54,937 bases of DNA from NCBI GenBank assembly GCA_016282855.1, contig JAEELT010000097.1:1-54937 (forward strand). The letters are read 5' to 3'. Below the pieces are notes generated by a model. That model did not search any database. It saw only the letters and a program-made list of their open reading frames with translations, and was not told where the DNA came from. Within the stretch, counting starts at the first letter, position 1. The number at the start of each line of letters is the position of its first letter. A program made the position numbers and the translations under genes. The stretch comes from Clostridiaceae bacterium (GTDB taxonomy: Bacteria > Bacillota > Clostridia > Oscillospirales > Acutalibacteraceae). This document shows, in pieces, positions 32,429 through 40,338 of this stretch.

Positions 32429-34234
32429 ATGGCAGATTCTGACAAGAACTCAGTTCCGGAAATCCACTCAATAGGCGATGAAGAAACCCTCACCGAAATA
32501 GATCTCGGCAGCTTTCTTTCAGACAAAGACAGCGAAGAGCCTCTCTTTGACGGCTGTCACAGCGATATTGAAAAAACCGAGAAGAGCCTTGAGGACGAGC
32601 TTCAGTCGCTCTATGACGATATTATGAGCACCGGTCCCGTGACAATCGTGCCCAAGAAGCTCGATGATATTGCCGGCGGAAAAGCTTCCCCTCAGGCAAA
32701 AGCTCCGGAAGTGAATATCAGGGAAAAGGTAAACAGCCCCGCAGTGTCACCCGAAGCGAATGACAGCGCCAAGGATGATATTCTCAGTATGATTGACGCG
32801 CTCAAGTCACAGACCGAAAAAGAATCGGGCTTTGATGAAATACTCACCGGCATAGAATCAAACGAGGAAATCGCCCCCTTCGTGAGCGATATTTCCAAAT
32901 CGGGCGGCCTCACAAGCTCAGCCGCTGCCGATGTGGTTAACCTCGGCCCGCCCGCCCCTTCTGCGTCGCCGGCTCCCTCCCCTGCTCCCAAGGCGCCGTC
33001 AGCAAGCGCGGCCCCCGGAGAAATTGACATTCACTCCGACACTTTTGAGAGCGAGCTTGCCGAGCTTCTCGGAGACACTACACCCGACACCCTTTCAAGA
33101 CAAAAGCCGGCCGTATCCGCAGGGCAGAAAAACGATTTTACCGTAAATATACCCGAAGAAACTCTCCAGGAAAACGGTTTTGTGGTTGACCTGCTCCCGA
33201 ACGACGGTCAGCGCACCGTGGGCGTTGTTCCCGATGAAATAATCGAGGATGACGGCAAAATCAGCAGAAAAGACAAAAAGCAGGCCAAGCGTGAGGATCT
33301 TGAACTCAGCGGCAAAAAGTATAAAGGCGACATAATCCGCAGGGTGGTTCTTGTTATTTCAATTATCATCATACTTGTAAGCAGCGGTATTCTCGCCAAA
33401 ACATATCTGATAGAGCCCTATCAGTATAAGAAAAATGAATCGGCCATTTCCGACTCTATTGACCACGAAGTAACCGGCACGGTGGACGAGGTTGAAAAGG
33501 ATAAGGACGATGACACCGAGTATCCCTCAGGCATGCTTGCCAAATACAGGCAGCTCTTCAAGGTGAACGATGACCTGAGAGGCTGGATATCAATACCCGC
33601 GCTCGAAATCAACCTGCCCATAGCGCAGTCCTCAGACAATGACTATTATCTTCACAGAAACATTTACAAGAAATGGACCAACTACGGCGTACCTTTCTTT
33701 GATTACAGAATAGCCGACCTGAGAAATCTGCCCAAAAACACGGTGGTTTACGGTCATAACATGCACTATGACGACCTGATTTTCGGCCTTGTGGAAAACT
33801 ACCGTGAGCCCGAAGGCTTCAAGAGCGCCCCCGTAATCGAGTGCAACACCATTTACGGAGATCACGTATGGTTTGTTTACGCGGCCTTCATCACAAACTC
33901 CGCCCCCAATCAGGATAACGGCTATGTGTTCCCCTACAATTTCATAGATATCAGTGAGCAGAAATTCTCAGAATATATTCAGGAAATAGATAAGAGAAAG
34001 TTCTACACAACCGGCGTTGACATAAACCCGAGCGACAAGATTCTCACCCTCTCAACCTGCTGTTATGACTTTGACGGCGGCAGGCTCGTGATTGTTGCGA
34101 GACTCAAGAGAGACGGTGAGCCGGACACTGTTGACACCTCAAAGGTAATCGTCAACAGCAACCCGAAATATCCTCAGGCGTGGTACAACGCCAACAAGAA
34201 AACAAATCCTTATGCAAATGACCCGAGATGGTAA
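32429..34234 (+). CDS. Class B sortase with a long cytoplasmic N-terminal region
   Basis: A 601-residue protein; ATG 32429 is chosen over 32423 because it is better spaced from AAGGAG. The first 300 residues lack a signal and are acidic, low in complexity and include a Pro/Ala stretch (PPAPSASPAPSPAPKAP, near 174-190). Short acidic motifs recur (DLGSFLSD, FESELAELLGD). A membrane helix (VVLVISIIIILVSSGILA, about 306-323) follows a basic segment, then a full class B sortase domain with His443 (VVYGHNMHYDD), Cys544 (LTLSTC) and Arg552 (GGRLVIVAR). The C-terminal tail YPQAWYNANKKTNPY matches the preceding sortase. The N-terminal region's function is unknown; it may bind a cytoplasmic partner. 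Confidence 0.88.
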   Translation: MADSDKNSVPEIHSIGDEETLTEIDLGSFLSDKDSEEPLFDGCHSDIEKTEKSLEDELQSLYDDIMSTGPVTIVPKKLDDIAGGKASPQAKAPEVNIREKVNSPAVSPEANDSAKDDILSMIDALKSQTEKESGFDEILTGIESNEEIAPFVSDISKSGGLTSSAAADVVNLGPPAPSASPAPSPAPKAPSASAAPGEIDIHSDTFESELAELLGDTTPDTLSRQKPAVSAGQKNDFTVNIPEETLQENGFVVDLLPNDGQRTVGVVPDEIIEDDGKISRKDKKQAKREDLELSGKKYKGDIIRRVVLVISIIIILVSSGILAKTYLIEPYQYKKNESAISDSIDHEVTGTVDEVEKDKDDDTEYPSGMLAKYRQLFKVNDDLRGWISIPALEINLPIAQSSDNDYYLHRNIYKKWTNYGVPFFDYRIADLRNLPKNTVVYGHNMHYDDLIFGLVENYREPEGFKSAPVIECNTIYGDHVWFVYAAFITNSAPNQDNGYVFPYNFIDISEQKFSEYIQEIDKRKFYTTGVDINPSDKILTLSTCCYDFDGGRLVIVARLKRDGEPDTVDTSKVIVNSNPKYPQAWYNANKKTNPYANDPRW

Positions 34235-34277
34235 CTGACCATCCCCGGATTATCTGCAACGAAAAGGAGCTGATTTT

Positions 34278-36461
34278 TTGGCAGTTAAAGTAACTTTATT
34301 TATTCCCGACGCGCAGGCCTACGGCAACCTCAGAGGTATTGCTGCGGAAAACCTGGATGTAACTCAGACAATCATGTACTCCGACCCGGGCGAAGCCGCG
34401 CTTCAGGCGGCTCAGGCAGCCCGTTCAGGCAAAACCTGCATACTTTTTGCGGGCGAGCCCGACTTTGTCAGGGCAAAGTTTGCTCTGCTCAAAGAAACCG
34501 GAGAAAAAATTCTGCGCTCTTCGAGAATAGTCGAAAGGGCAGGCGCAAATCTTCCCACTGACCCCAAGGCTTATAATGTGCAAACCGCGGTCCCCGAAAC
34601 GGGAAAGATATATCTTTCGGCTGACGGCCTTTTCAGTGCGGTAGCCTGCATAATCGGACCCGGCAAGGTGATAATCGTACCCGCCGAAGAGGAGCGCGTT
34701 GCCGACGCAATAGAAGCGGGAGTTTTTGAAGACACAAGAAGCGCGAGAGACAAGATTGCCGACCTGCTCGGCGATATAGAAGAATCCGGCAAAAGCGCGG
34801 CAATCTGCCCGGGCGCGGGCGCATCCGCTCTTATGACGGTGCTCTCAAGCGTAAAAAGAAATCAAACTCTGTTCACCGTGAGCGAAGCCGATGCCGGCAG
34901 TATTGATACCGCAGACGCAAAAGCCGCCGCGGCACAGACTGCCAAGCTCGCTCTTGACACCGAGGGCAGAGACATAGGCGCGTATATATCAATGCCGAGC
35001 GAAGACGGCGAGGTGACCCTCGCGGTGGCAAACAGCGAGAGCGCAAAAATCGAAGTGCTTCACGCTCTTGACGGCGAAGATAAAAAACATCTTATGGCAG
35101 CATCCGTCGTGCGCCTTTGCGAAATGGTCAGGGATGCCGCCTGTGACGGTATAGAAGTGCCTTCGTATAAAGATACACGCCTCTCAAAGAAGGCTTTCCT
35201 GGCGGTGGTCGCCGGTATAGGAGTGCTCGCCCTCGCCTGCATAATAGCGTGCGCAGTGCTTTTCAGACACGGTTTCTCGGTCTCCGAAAAGACCGCTGAG
35301 GCATCAAACTCCGAAAGCTCCGAGCTTTCCACACTGGACCCGGGCGAGCTCGGTGAGGTTGAACCCGTTTTCGACGCATCCTCCGAATCCGCCCTGCCCG
35401 GCCTGACAACGGAAACGGAAAGGGATATAATCACCTCCACCTTCATTTCCGGCAATAACGGCCTTGCGGCCGGCTCGGGCTTCACCACCGTTCCCACCAC
35501 AATAATCGACCTTCAGACCGGCAAGTCTGTTGTAAACATATTTGCAACCGAACCCACATCCGAAGTGAGTGAAACCGGCACAGACACCGATTCATCCTCC
35601 TCTTCTGCGTCAACCCCGTCATACACCGGCACATTTACCTTCACCGTTTACGGCTGGGGTCACGGCGCGGGAATGAGCCAGGACGGCGCAAAGGCGATGG
35701 CAAGAAACGGCAAATCGTATCAGCAGATTCTTGCCGCCTACTACCCCGGCACAACAATCATTTCGGGTGACACCAACACTCCGATGTATGCCGAGGAGCC
35801 GCGCGCCGACGGCACCGGTGGAATGACCCTGCATGCATTCCTGTGCAAAACCGTAAAGCAGGAAATCGGCGACGGAGCCCCGCTGGAGGCTCTCAAAGCC
35901 CAGGCTGTGTGCGCTTATACATACGCTATGCGAAACGGCAATTTCGGCGCGGGTCAGACAATCGACTACGGTTTTGATTACAAGGGCACCAATGTTGAAA
36001 AAGCCGTTATGGAAGTGCTCCAGATAACCTCTGAGGAGCAGCAGCCCCACGCCACCTACATTGCCTCGGGCGGTCAGTATATAAACGCTGTTTATTACTC
36101 AAACTGCGCGGGCACCACCACCTCATCCATAAACGCCTGGGGGGGCTCAAGAGTCAGTTACCTTTGCGGCGGCACAAGAAGCCCGGAAACCACAGAGGTC
36201 TCCACAGCTTCATATTCCGCTCAGGAAATGCTCTCGCTCATACGCGGCTACGCAGAGAGAAACGGTCTGTCGCCCGTAATAAGCGAAAACCCCGCCGAAT
36301 GGCTAAACATAGTCAGCCACGACGGAGCCTACAGCGACGGTATAGGATATATTGATAATATACTTGTTTGCGGTATGTCAATGGCGGGCAACGATTTCAG
36401 GACTTCGCTCATGAGAGGAAAGCTGAAATCCCATTGCTTCACAATCACTTATACGCCCTGA
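34278..36461 (+). CDS. Membrane-anchored SpoIID/LytB-domain protein with a cytoplasmic N-terminal domain
   Basis: A 727-residue protein starting at TTG 34278, eight bases after AAGGAG. Residues 1-300 form a predicted cytoplasmic alpha/beta domain (opening VKVTLFIPDAQAYGNLR; GKTCILFAGEPDFVR near 51) that I do not recognise. A membrane helix (AFLAVVAGIGVLALACIIACAVLF, about 306-329) and a Ser/Thr/Glu-rich linker follow. The C-terminal domain is of the SpoIID/LytB peptidoglycan lytic transglycosylase family: GWGHGAGMSQDGAKAMARNG (459-478), VKQEI with a candidate catalytic Glu529, LEALKAQAVCAYTYAM (536-551), VYYSNCAGTTTSS and AWGG. The GHGxGMSQ motif, normally C-terminal, comes first here. It probably remodels glycan strands in the locus of two sortases. 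Confidence 0.87.
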   Translation: MAVKVTLFIPDAQAYGNLRGIAAENLDVTQTIMYSDPGEAALQAAQAARSGKTCILFAGEPDFVRAKFALLKETGEKILRSSRIVERAGANLPTDPKAYNVQTAVPETGKIYLSADGLFSAVACIIGPGKVIIVPAEEERVADAIEAGVFEDTRSARDKIADLLGDIEESGKSAAICPGAGASALMTVLSSVKRNQTLFTVSEADAGSIDTADAKAAAAQTAKLALDTEGRDIGAYISMPSEDGEVTLAVANSESAKIEVLHALDGEDKKHLMAASVVRLCEMVRDAACDGIEVPSYKDTRLSKKAFLAVVAGIGVLALACIIACAVLFRHGFSVSEKTAEASNSESSELSTLDPGELGEVEPVFDASSESALPGLTTETERDIITSTFISGNNGLAAGSGFTTVPTTIIDLQTGKSVVNIFATEPTSEVSETGTDTDSSSSSASTPSYTGTFTFTVYGWGHGAGMSQDGAKAMARNGKSYQQILAAYYPGTTIISGDTNTPMYAEEPRADGTGGMTLHAFLCKTVKQEIGDGAPLEALKAQAVCAYTYAMRNGNFGAGQTIDYGFDYKGTNVEKAVMEVLQITSEEQQPHATYIASGGQYINAVYYSNCAGTTTSSINAWGGSRVSYLCGGTRSPETTEVSTASYSAQEMLSLIRGYAERNGLSPVISENPAEWLNIVSHDGAYSDGIGYIDNILVCGMSMAGNDFRTSLMRGKLKSHCFTITYTP

Positions 36462-37021
36462 TTTTCTTCACCGGCATAAGCCGTAAATTTTTCGGCGGAG
36501 TTGCTGTCTATCAGTCTGCAGATGATATCCGCAATCTCATAAACGGATTCCTCCATATTGCGCTCAAACCATTTGCGGAAAACTCCCAGCACAGCGCCCA
36601 CATAAAATGAAGTAATATATTCATTCTCCGTGTTTCCGGGTATTTCCGGAAATGCGGAGAATAGTTTTGAAAACAGCTCATTCATCAGTCTCTCCATCTG
36701 ACCGATTCTGACCGCGGCGAGGGCAAATGTGAAGTTGCTCTGAATGAACAGACCCACCTGCACTATAAGCTCGTGAAGGGAGCTGAACTTGTGCCCGGAG
36801 AGTTTTTCGGTGAAATCACCGGCTCTGTCGAGCAGATATAAAACTATAATATCTTCCTTGCAGGTATAATTGCGGTAATACGTCATACGAGAGAAACCGG
36901 CCCGGTTTGTTATCTCCTGAATGGAGATTTCATCATAGGGCTTTTCCTCCATGAGCATCAGCAGCGCCGTAGCCATACACTCTTTGGTTATGGACAGGTT
37001 CTCTTTATTGGTATTCCCCAT
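36449..37021 (-). CDS. TetR/AcrR family transcriptional repressor
   Basis: A 190-residue regulator with an N-terminal helix-turn-helix (TKECMATALLMLMEEKPYDEISIQEITNRAGFSRMTYYRNY: residues ISIQEITNRAGFSRMTYYR form the recognition region) and a C-terminal ligand-binding, dimerising domain of AcrR type. It diverges from the fused ABC transporter, and two palindromic sites lie between them on the transporter's -10 box, so it very probably represses that transporter until a ligand binds. The start ATG 37021 has GAGGCGG upstream. Its 3' end overlaps the convergent SpoIID-like gene by 13 bases. Confidence 0.92.
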   Translation of the reverse strand: MGNTNKENLSITKECMATALLMLMEEKPYDEISIQEITNRAGFSRMTYYRNYTCKEDIIVLYLLDRAGDFTEKLSGHKFSSLHELIVQVGLFIQSNFTFALAAVRIGQMERLMNELFSKLFSAFPEIPGNTENEYITSFYVGAVLGVFRKWFERNMEESVYEIADIICRLIDSNSAEKFTAYAGEENQGV

Positions 37022-37049
37022 TACAAAACCGCCTCTTTTGTCACATTAC

Positions 37050-37055
37050 ATTATA
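37050..37055 (-). promoter_or_regulatory. Possible -10 box of the tetR promoter
   Basis: A perfect TATAAT on the minus strand (forward ATTATA), 29 bases before the tetR ATG. I find no good -35 at 16-18 bases; the nearest sequence (AAATTA) is poor, so the promoter may be weak. Confidence 0.4.
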
Positions 37056-37060
37056 AGTTA

Positions 37061-37089
37061 TTGAAATGTTCATAATTTGCCGTTACAAT
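37061..37089 (+). promoter_or_regulatory. Promoter for the fused ABC transporter
   Basis: TTGAAA (37061-37066), 17-base spacer and TACAAT (37084-37089). The -10 box lies wholly inside the first palindromic operator. Confidence 0.78.
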
Positions 37090-37110
37090 TGTAACAGTTA
37101 CAAGTGTAAC
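37082..37110. promoter_or_regulatory. Tandem palindromic TetR operator
   Basis: GTTACAATTGTAAC (37082-37095) is a perfect 14-base palindrome; GTTACAAGTGTAAC (37097-37110) is the same site with one change. They are one base apart, so their centres are 15 bases apart, about one and a half helical turns. They overlap the -10 and start region of the transporter gene, as expected for repression by the adjacent TetR protein. Confidence 0.85.
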
Positions 37111-37144
37111 AGGTTTTCAGTATTTCGTCAAGCGGAGGAGTTTT

Positions 37145-40100
37145 ATGCTTAGACTTGTTGATATAGTAAAAGAATACCCGACCGGTGATACCACGGTAAC
37201 AGCCCTCAAGGGCGTATCGGTTGAATTCCGTAAGAGCGAGTTTGTTTCAATCCTCGGTCACTCCGGCTGCGGCAAGACCACACTGCTGAATATAATCGGC
37301 GGTCTTGACCAGTACACGAGCGGCGACCTTGTTATCGCGGGCAAATCCACAAAGGATTTTAATGACCGTGACTGGGATAATTACCGCAACCATTCCGTCG
37401 GTTTCATTTTTCAGAGCTATAACCTGATTCCCCATCAGTCCGTGCTTTCAAATGTTGAGCTCGCGCTCACCCTCTCCGGTGTTTCAAAAGAGGAGAGAAA
37501 ACGCAGAGCAAAAGACGCGCTCGAAAAAGTCGGCCTCGGCGACCAGCTGAACAAAAAGCCCAATCAGCTGTCCGGCGGTCAGATGCAGAGAGTCGCGATA
37601 GCCAGAGCTCTTGTGAACGACCCCGAAATACTGCTCGCTGACGAGCCCACCGGCGCTCTGGACTCCGACACAAGCATTCAGATAATGGATATACTCAGAG
37701 AGGTCAGCGCGGACCGCCTTGTAATTATGGTTACGCACAACCCCGACCTTGCCAACGAGTATTCAACCAGGATAATAAGACTTGTTGACGGCAACATCAC
37801 AGACGATTCAATGCCCTACAGCGAGGAGGACGAGCAGGCGTCAATTGAAGCGGCTCAGGCAAAAAGCGCAAAGGAAAGCAAAGAAAAGAAGCCATCGATG
37901 TCTTTCCTCACAGCCCTTTCCCTCTCGCTCAATAACCTTATGACAAAGAAGGCCCGCACCTTCCTCACCTCCTTTGCGGGCAGTATAGGCATAATCGGCA
38001 TAGCGCTGATACTGGCGCTTTCAAACGGTTTCCAGGCATATATTGATTCCATACAGCAGGAGGCTCTCACATCCTACCCGATAACGGTTGATACCAACAC
38101 TATGGACCTCAACTCGCTTATGACCTCGTTTTCGGGTATGACTCCCGGCTCAACGGGAGAGGTTGACCACGACCTTGACAAGGTCTATTCAAACACCCTC
38201 TCGGCAAGCATGATGGAGTCTCTCTCCTCCGAAATCTGGACCAACGACCTTAAATCCTTCAAGCAGTTCATAACCGACAACAAAGCTGAGCTGGACGAGT
38301 ACGTAAGCTCCGTTCAGTATAAGTACGCGGGTGAAATGAACATCTATTATTCCGACACATCGGAAGGCCTCAATCAGGTTTACCCCAGCCCCGTAATAGA
38401 CCTTATGAATAATATGATGGGCTCGTTTGATTTAGGCGGCTACAGCATTGACTCAACCACTATGGAGACCTACCAGAGCTACTACAACTCCTGGCTGGAG
38501 CTTGTCAACAATGACAGCCTGCTGAGGAACCAGTACGACCTCGTCAAGGGAAGCTGGCCGACCAAGTATAACGAGGTTGTGCTTGTGGTGGATAAAAACA
38601 ACGAAATCAGTGACCTTGCGATACAGGGTCTCGGCATTATGACCGCTGCCGACCTCACCTCTTCGTTTATGAGCGTCGCCTCGGGCGAGGATGTCGAAAT
38701 CAAAAAATATGAAATAGATTACGACGATATAATCGGCAGAAAATTCAAGCTCGTGCTTGAGCCGGACTACTACAGCTACAACAAGGAAACCTCGCAGTGG
38801 GAAGATATGCACGGCGATGATTACTATGTTCAGGGCCTTATAGAGAAAGCCGAGGATATAACCATAACAGGTATCATCAGACCGAGCGATGACAGCATTA
38901 TGGTTGTCACAACCGGTTCAATAGGCTACACCACCGCTCTTACCGAGTATGTGGTGGAGGCAACCGGCGAAAGAGAAATCGTAAAGCAGCAGAAGGCGCA
39001 CCCCGACACAGATGTTTTCACCGGCCTCCCCTTCGTGAGCGAAGATGAAGAAAAAGAAGAAAAGCCGGAAGCAAAGGATACCGGGGCAAAAGCCGCGGGC
39101 ACCGATGTCTTTGAAACCCCCGAAACAGGTTTTGCCTATAACAGAGGCGAAGAGATAAAAACCGCGGGCACAGCCCAGCAATTCGACCTCTCATCGCTGC
39201 CATCCGCCACAGAGGAAGATGTTTACAGAGCCATTGATGAAAACTACAGCGGCGAAGAGGCGGAGAAATACAAGAGAACGGTTGAGCTGCTTCTCAAGCC
39301 CATACGCTCCTCATCCGAAAGAGCCGAGCTCATAGCAAACCTCAACGATATGCTTGCGGGCTATGAAATAGAAGGTATGGGCACAATGAGCGGCGAGCAG
39401 GCGCTCAATATGTTCAATATGCTTGACAACAATACAAAGCTCAAAGTGCTTTACGCAATAGCAAGCGGGCAGTTCAACGATATGGCTGTTCCCGAGGGTG
39501 AAGAAACGCCTGCCGAAACACCCGCTGAAGCGCCCGCCGGGGAAGACAAAAAAGATGAAAAGACAGACGGGAAAAAGGAGGAAACTCCCGAACCGGAGCC
39601 TGAGCCGGAGCCCGAACCGGAAGAAGAAAAGCCTCAGCCTCTCGCTCAGAACTACGCTCAGGCGCTCGCAATGCTCGGCGTAGGCGATATTGAGGTTCCC
39701 ACCCAGATTAACATATACCCCAAGGACTTTGAGGCAAAAGACCATATATCCGAGATGATAAAGCGCTACAACAATGATCACGAGGGCAGTGAAATCAAAT
39801 ACACAGACTATATCGGACTGCTCCTGACCTCAGTGACAAAAATCATAAATATCATCTCCTATGTTCTTATCGCGTTTGTCGCAATTTCACTTGTTGTTTC
39901 ATCAATAATGATAGGTATCATAACCTATATCTCTGTGCTTGAGAGAACAAAGGAAATCGGCATACTTCGCGCAATAGGCGCTTCAAAGCGCGATATATCC
40001 CGTGTGTTCAACGCGGAAACCTTCATTGTGGGTCTTGTGTCGGGCGCTATAGGCATCGGCGCAACGCTGCTGCTGTGCATACCGATAAATATACTCATAA

Positions 40101-40255
40101 AGTATGTGACCACCATACCGCATGTGGCGCAGCTTCCGTTTGACGGAGGGATTATACTCATTATAATCAGCGTGGTGCTCACCCTCGTTGCAGGTCTGAT
40201 ACCTGCCAGAATCGCATCAAAGAAAGACCCCGTAATCGCGCTCAGAACAGAATAA
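37145..40255 (+). CDS. ABC transporter, fused ATPase and MacB-type permease
   Basis: A 1036-residue protein joining both halves of a MacB/LolCDE-type transporter. The N-terminal ATPase (1-225) has Walker A GHSGCGKTT (38-46), signature LSGGQMQRVAIARAL and Walker B EILLADEPTGALDS. A first membrane helix (SIGIIGIALILALSNGFQ, near 280) starts the permease, followed by a very large extracytoplasmic region of about 600 residues including a Glu/Pro repeat, then three helices in the FtsX-like domain near the C-terminus (ISYVLIAFVAISLVVSS; EIGILRAIGASKRDI). Such transporters are mechanotransducers acting on envelope substrates, peptides or drugs. Controlled by the divergent TetR gene; a bidirectional terminator follows. 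Confidence 0.93.
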   Translation: MLRLVDIVKEYPTGDTTVTALKGVSVEFRKSEFVSILGHSGCGKTTLLNIIGGLDQYTSGDLVIAGKSTKDFNDRDWDNYRNHSVGFIFQSYNLIPHQSVLSNVELALTLSGVSKEERKRRAKDALEKVGLGDQLNKKPNQLSGGQMQRVAIARALVNDPEILLADEPTGALDSDTSIQIMDILREVSADRLVIMVTHNPDLANEYSTRIIRLVDGNITDDSMPYSEEDEQASIEAAQAKSAKESKEKKPSMSFLTALSLSLNNLMTKKARTFLTSFAGSIGIIGIALILALSNGFQAYIDSIQQEALTSYPITVDTNTMDLNSLMTSFSGMTPGSTGEVDHDLDKVYSNTLSASMMESLSSEIWTNDLKSFKQFITDNKAELDEYVSSVQYKYAGEMNIYYSDTSEGLNQVYPSPVIDLMNNMMGSFDLGGYSIDSTTMETYQSYYNSWLELVNNDSLLRNQYDLVKGSWPTKYNEVVLVVDKNNEISDLAIQGLGIMTAADLTSSFMSVASGEDVEIKKYEIDYDDIIGRKFKLVLEPDYYSYNKETSQWEDMHGDDYYVQGLIEKAEDITITGIIRPSDDSIMVVTTGSIGYTTALTEYVVEATGEREIVKQQKAHPDTDVFTGLPFVSEDEEKEEKPEAKDTGAKAAGTDVFETPETGFAYNRGEEIKTAGTAQQFDLSSLPSATEEDVYRAIDENYSGEEAEKYKRTVELLLKPIRSSSERAELIANLNDMLAGYEIEGMGTMSGEQALNMFNMLDNNTKLKVLYAIASGQFNDMAVPEGEETPAETPAEAPAGEDKKDEKTDGKKEETPEPEPEPEPEPEEEKPQPLAQNYAQALAMLGVGDIEVPTQINIYPKDFEAKDHISEMIKRYNNDHEGSEIKYTDYIGLLLTSVTKIINIISYVLIAFVAISLVVSSIMIGIITYISVLERTKEIGILRAIGASKRDISRVFNAETFIVGLVSGAIGIGATLLLCIPINILIKYVTTIPHVAQLPFDGGIILIIISVVLTLVAGLIPARIASKKDPVIALRTE
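39587..39628 (+). repeat. Glu-Pro repeat tract in the transporter's extracytoplasmic domain
   Basis: Alternating Pro and Glu codons (PEPEPEPEPEPEEE) with varied synonymous codons, inside an acidic low-complexity stretch just before the membrane-proximal region. Codon variation argues for selection on the protein rather than recent slippage. Confidence 0.85.
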
Positions 40256-40273
40256 AAACCGGCAAAACAAATA

Positions 40274-40313
40274 AGTCCGCAGGAATATATGAATTCCTGC
40301 GGACTGTTTTTTA
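40274..40313. terminator. Bidirectional terminator between the ABC transporter and the deacetylase operon
   Basis: AGTCCGCAGGAAT (40274-40286) pairs perfectly with ATTCCTGCGGACT (40293-40305); GTTTTTTATTT follows on plus and TTATTTGTTTTG on minus, so it serves both converging transcripts. Confidence 0.9.
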
Positions 40314-40338
40314 TTTACTTCTTTTTTGAAGGCCAGGG

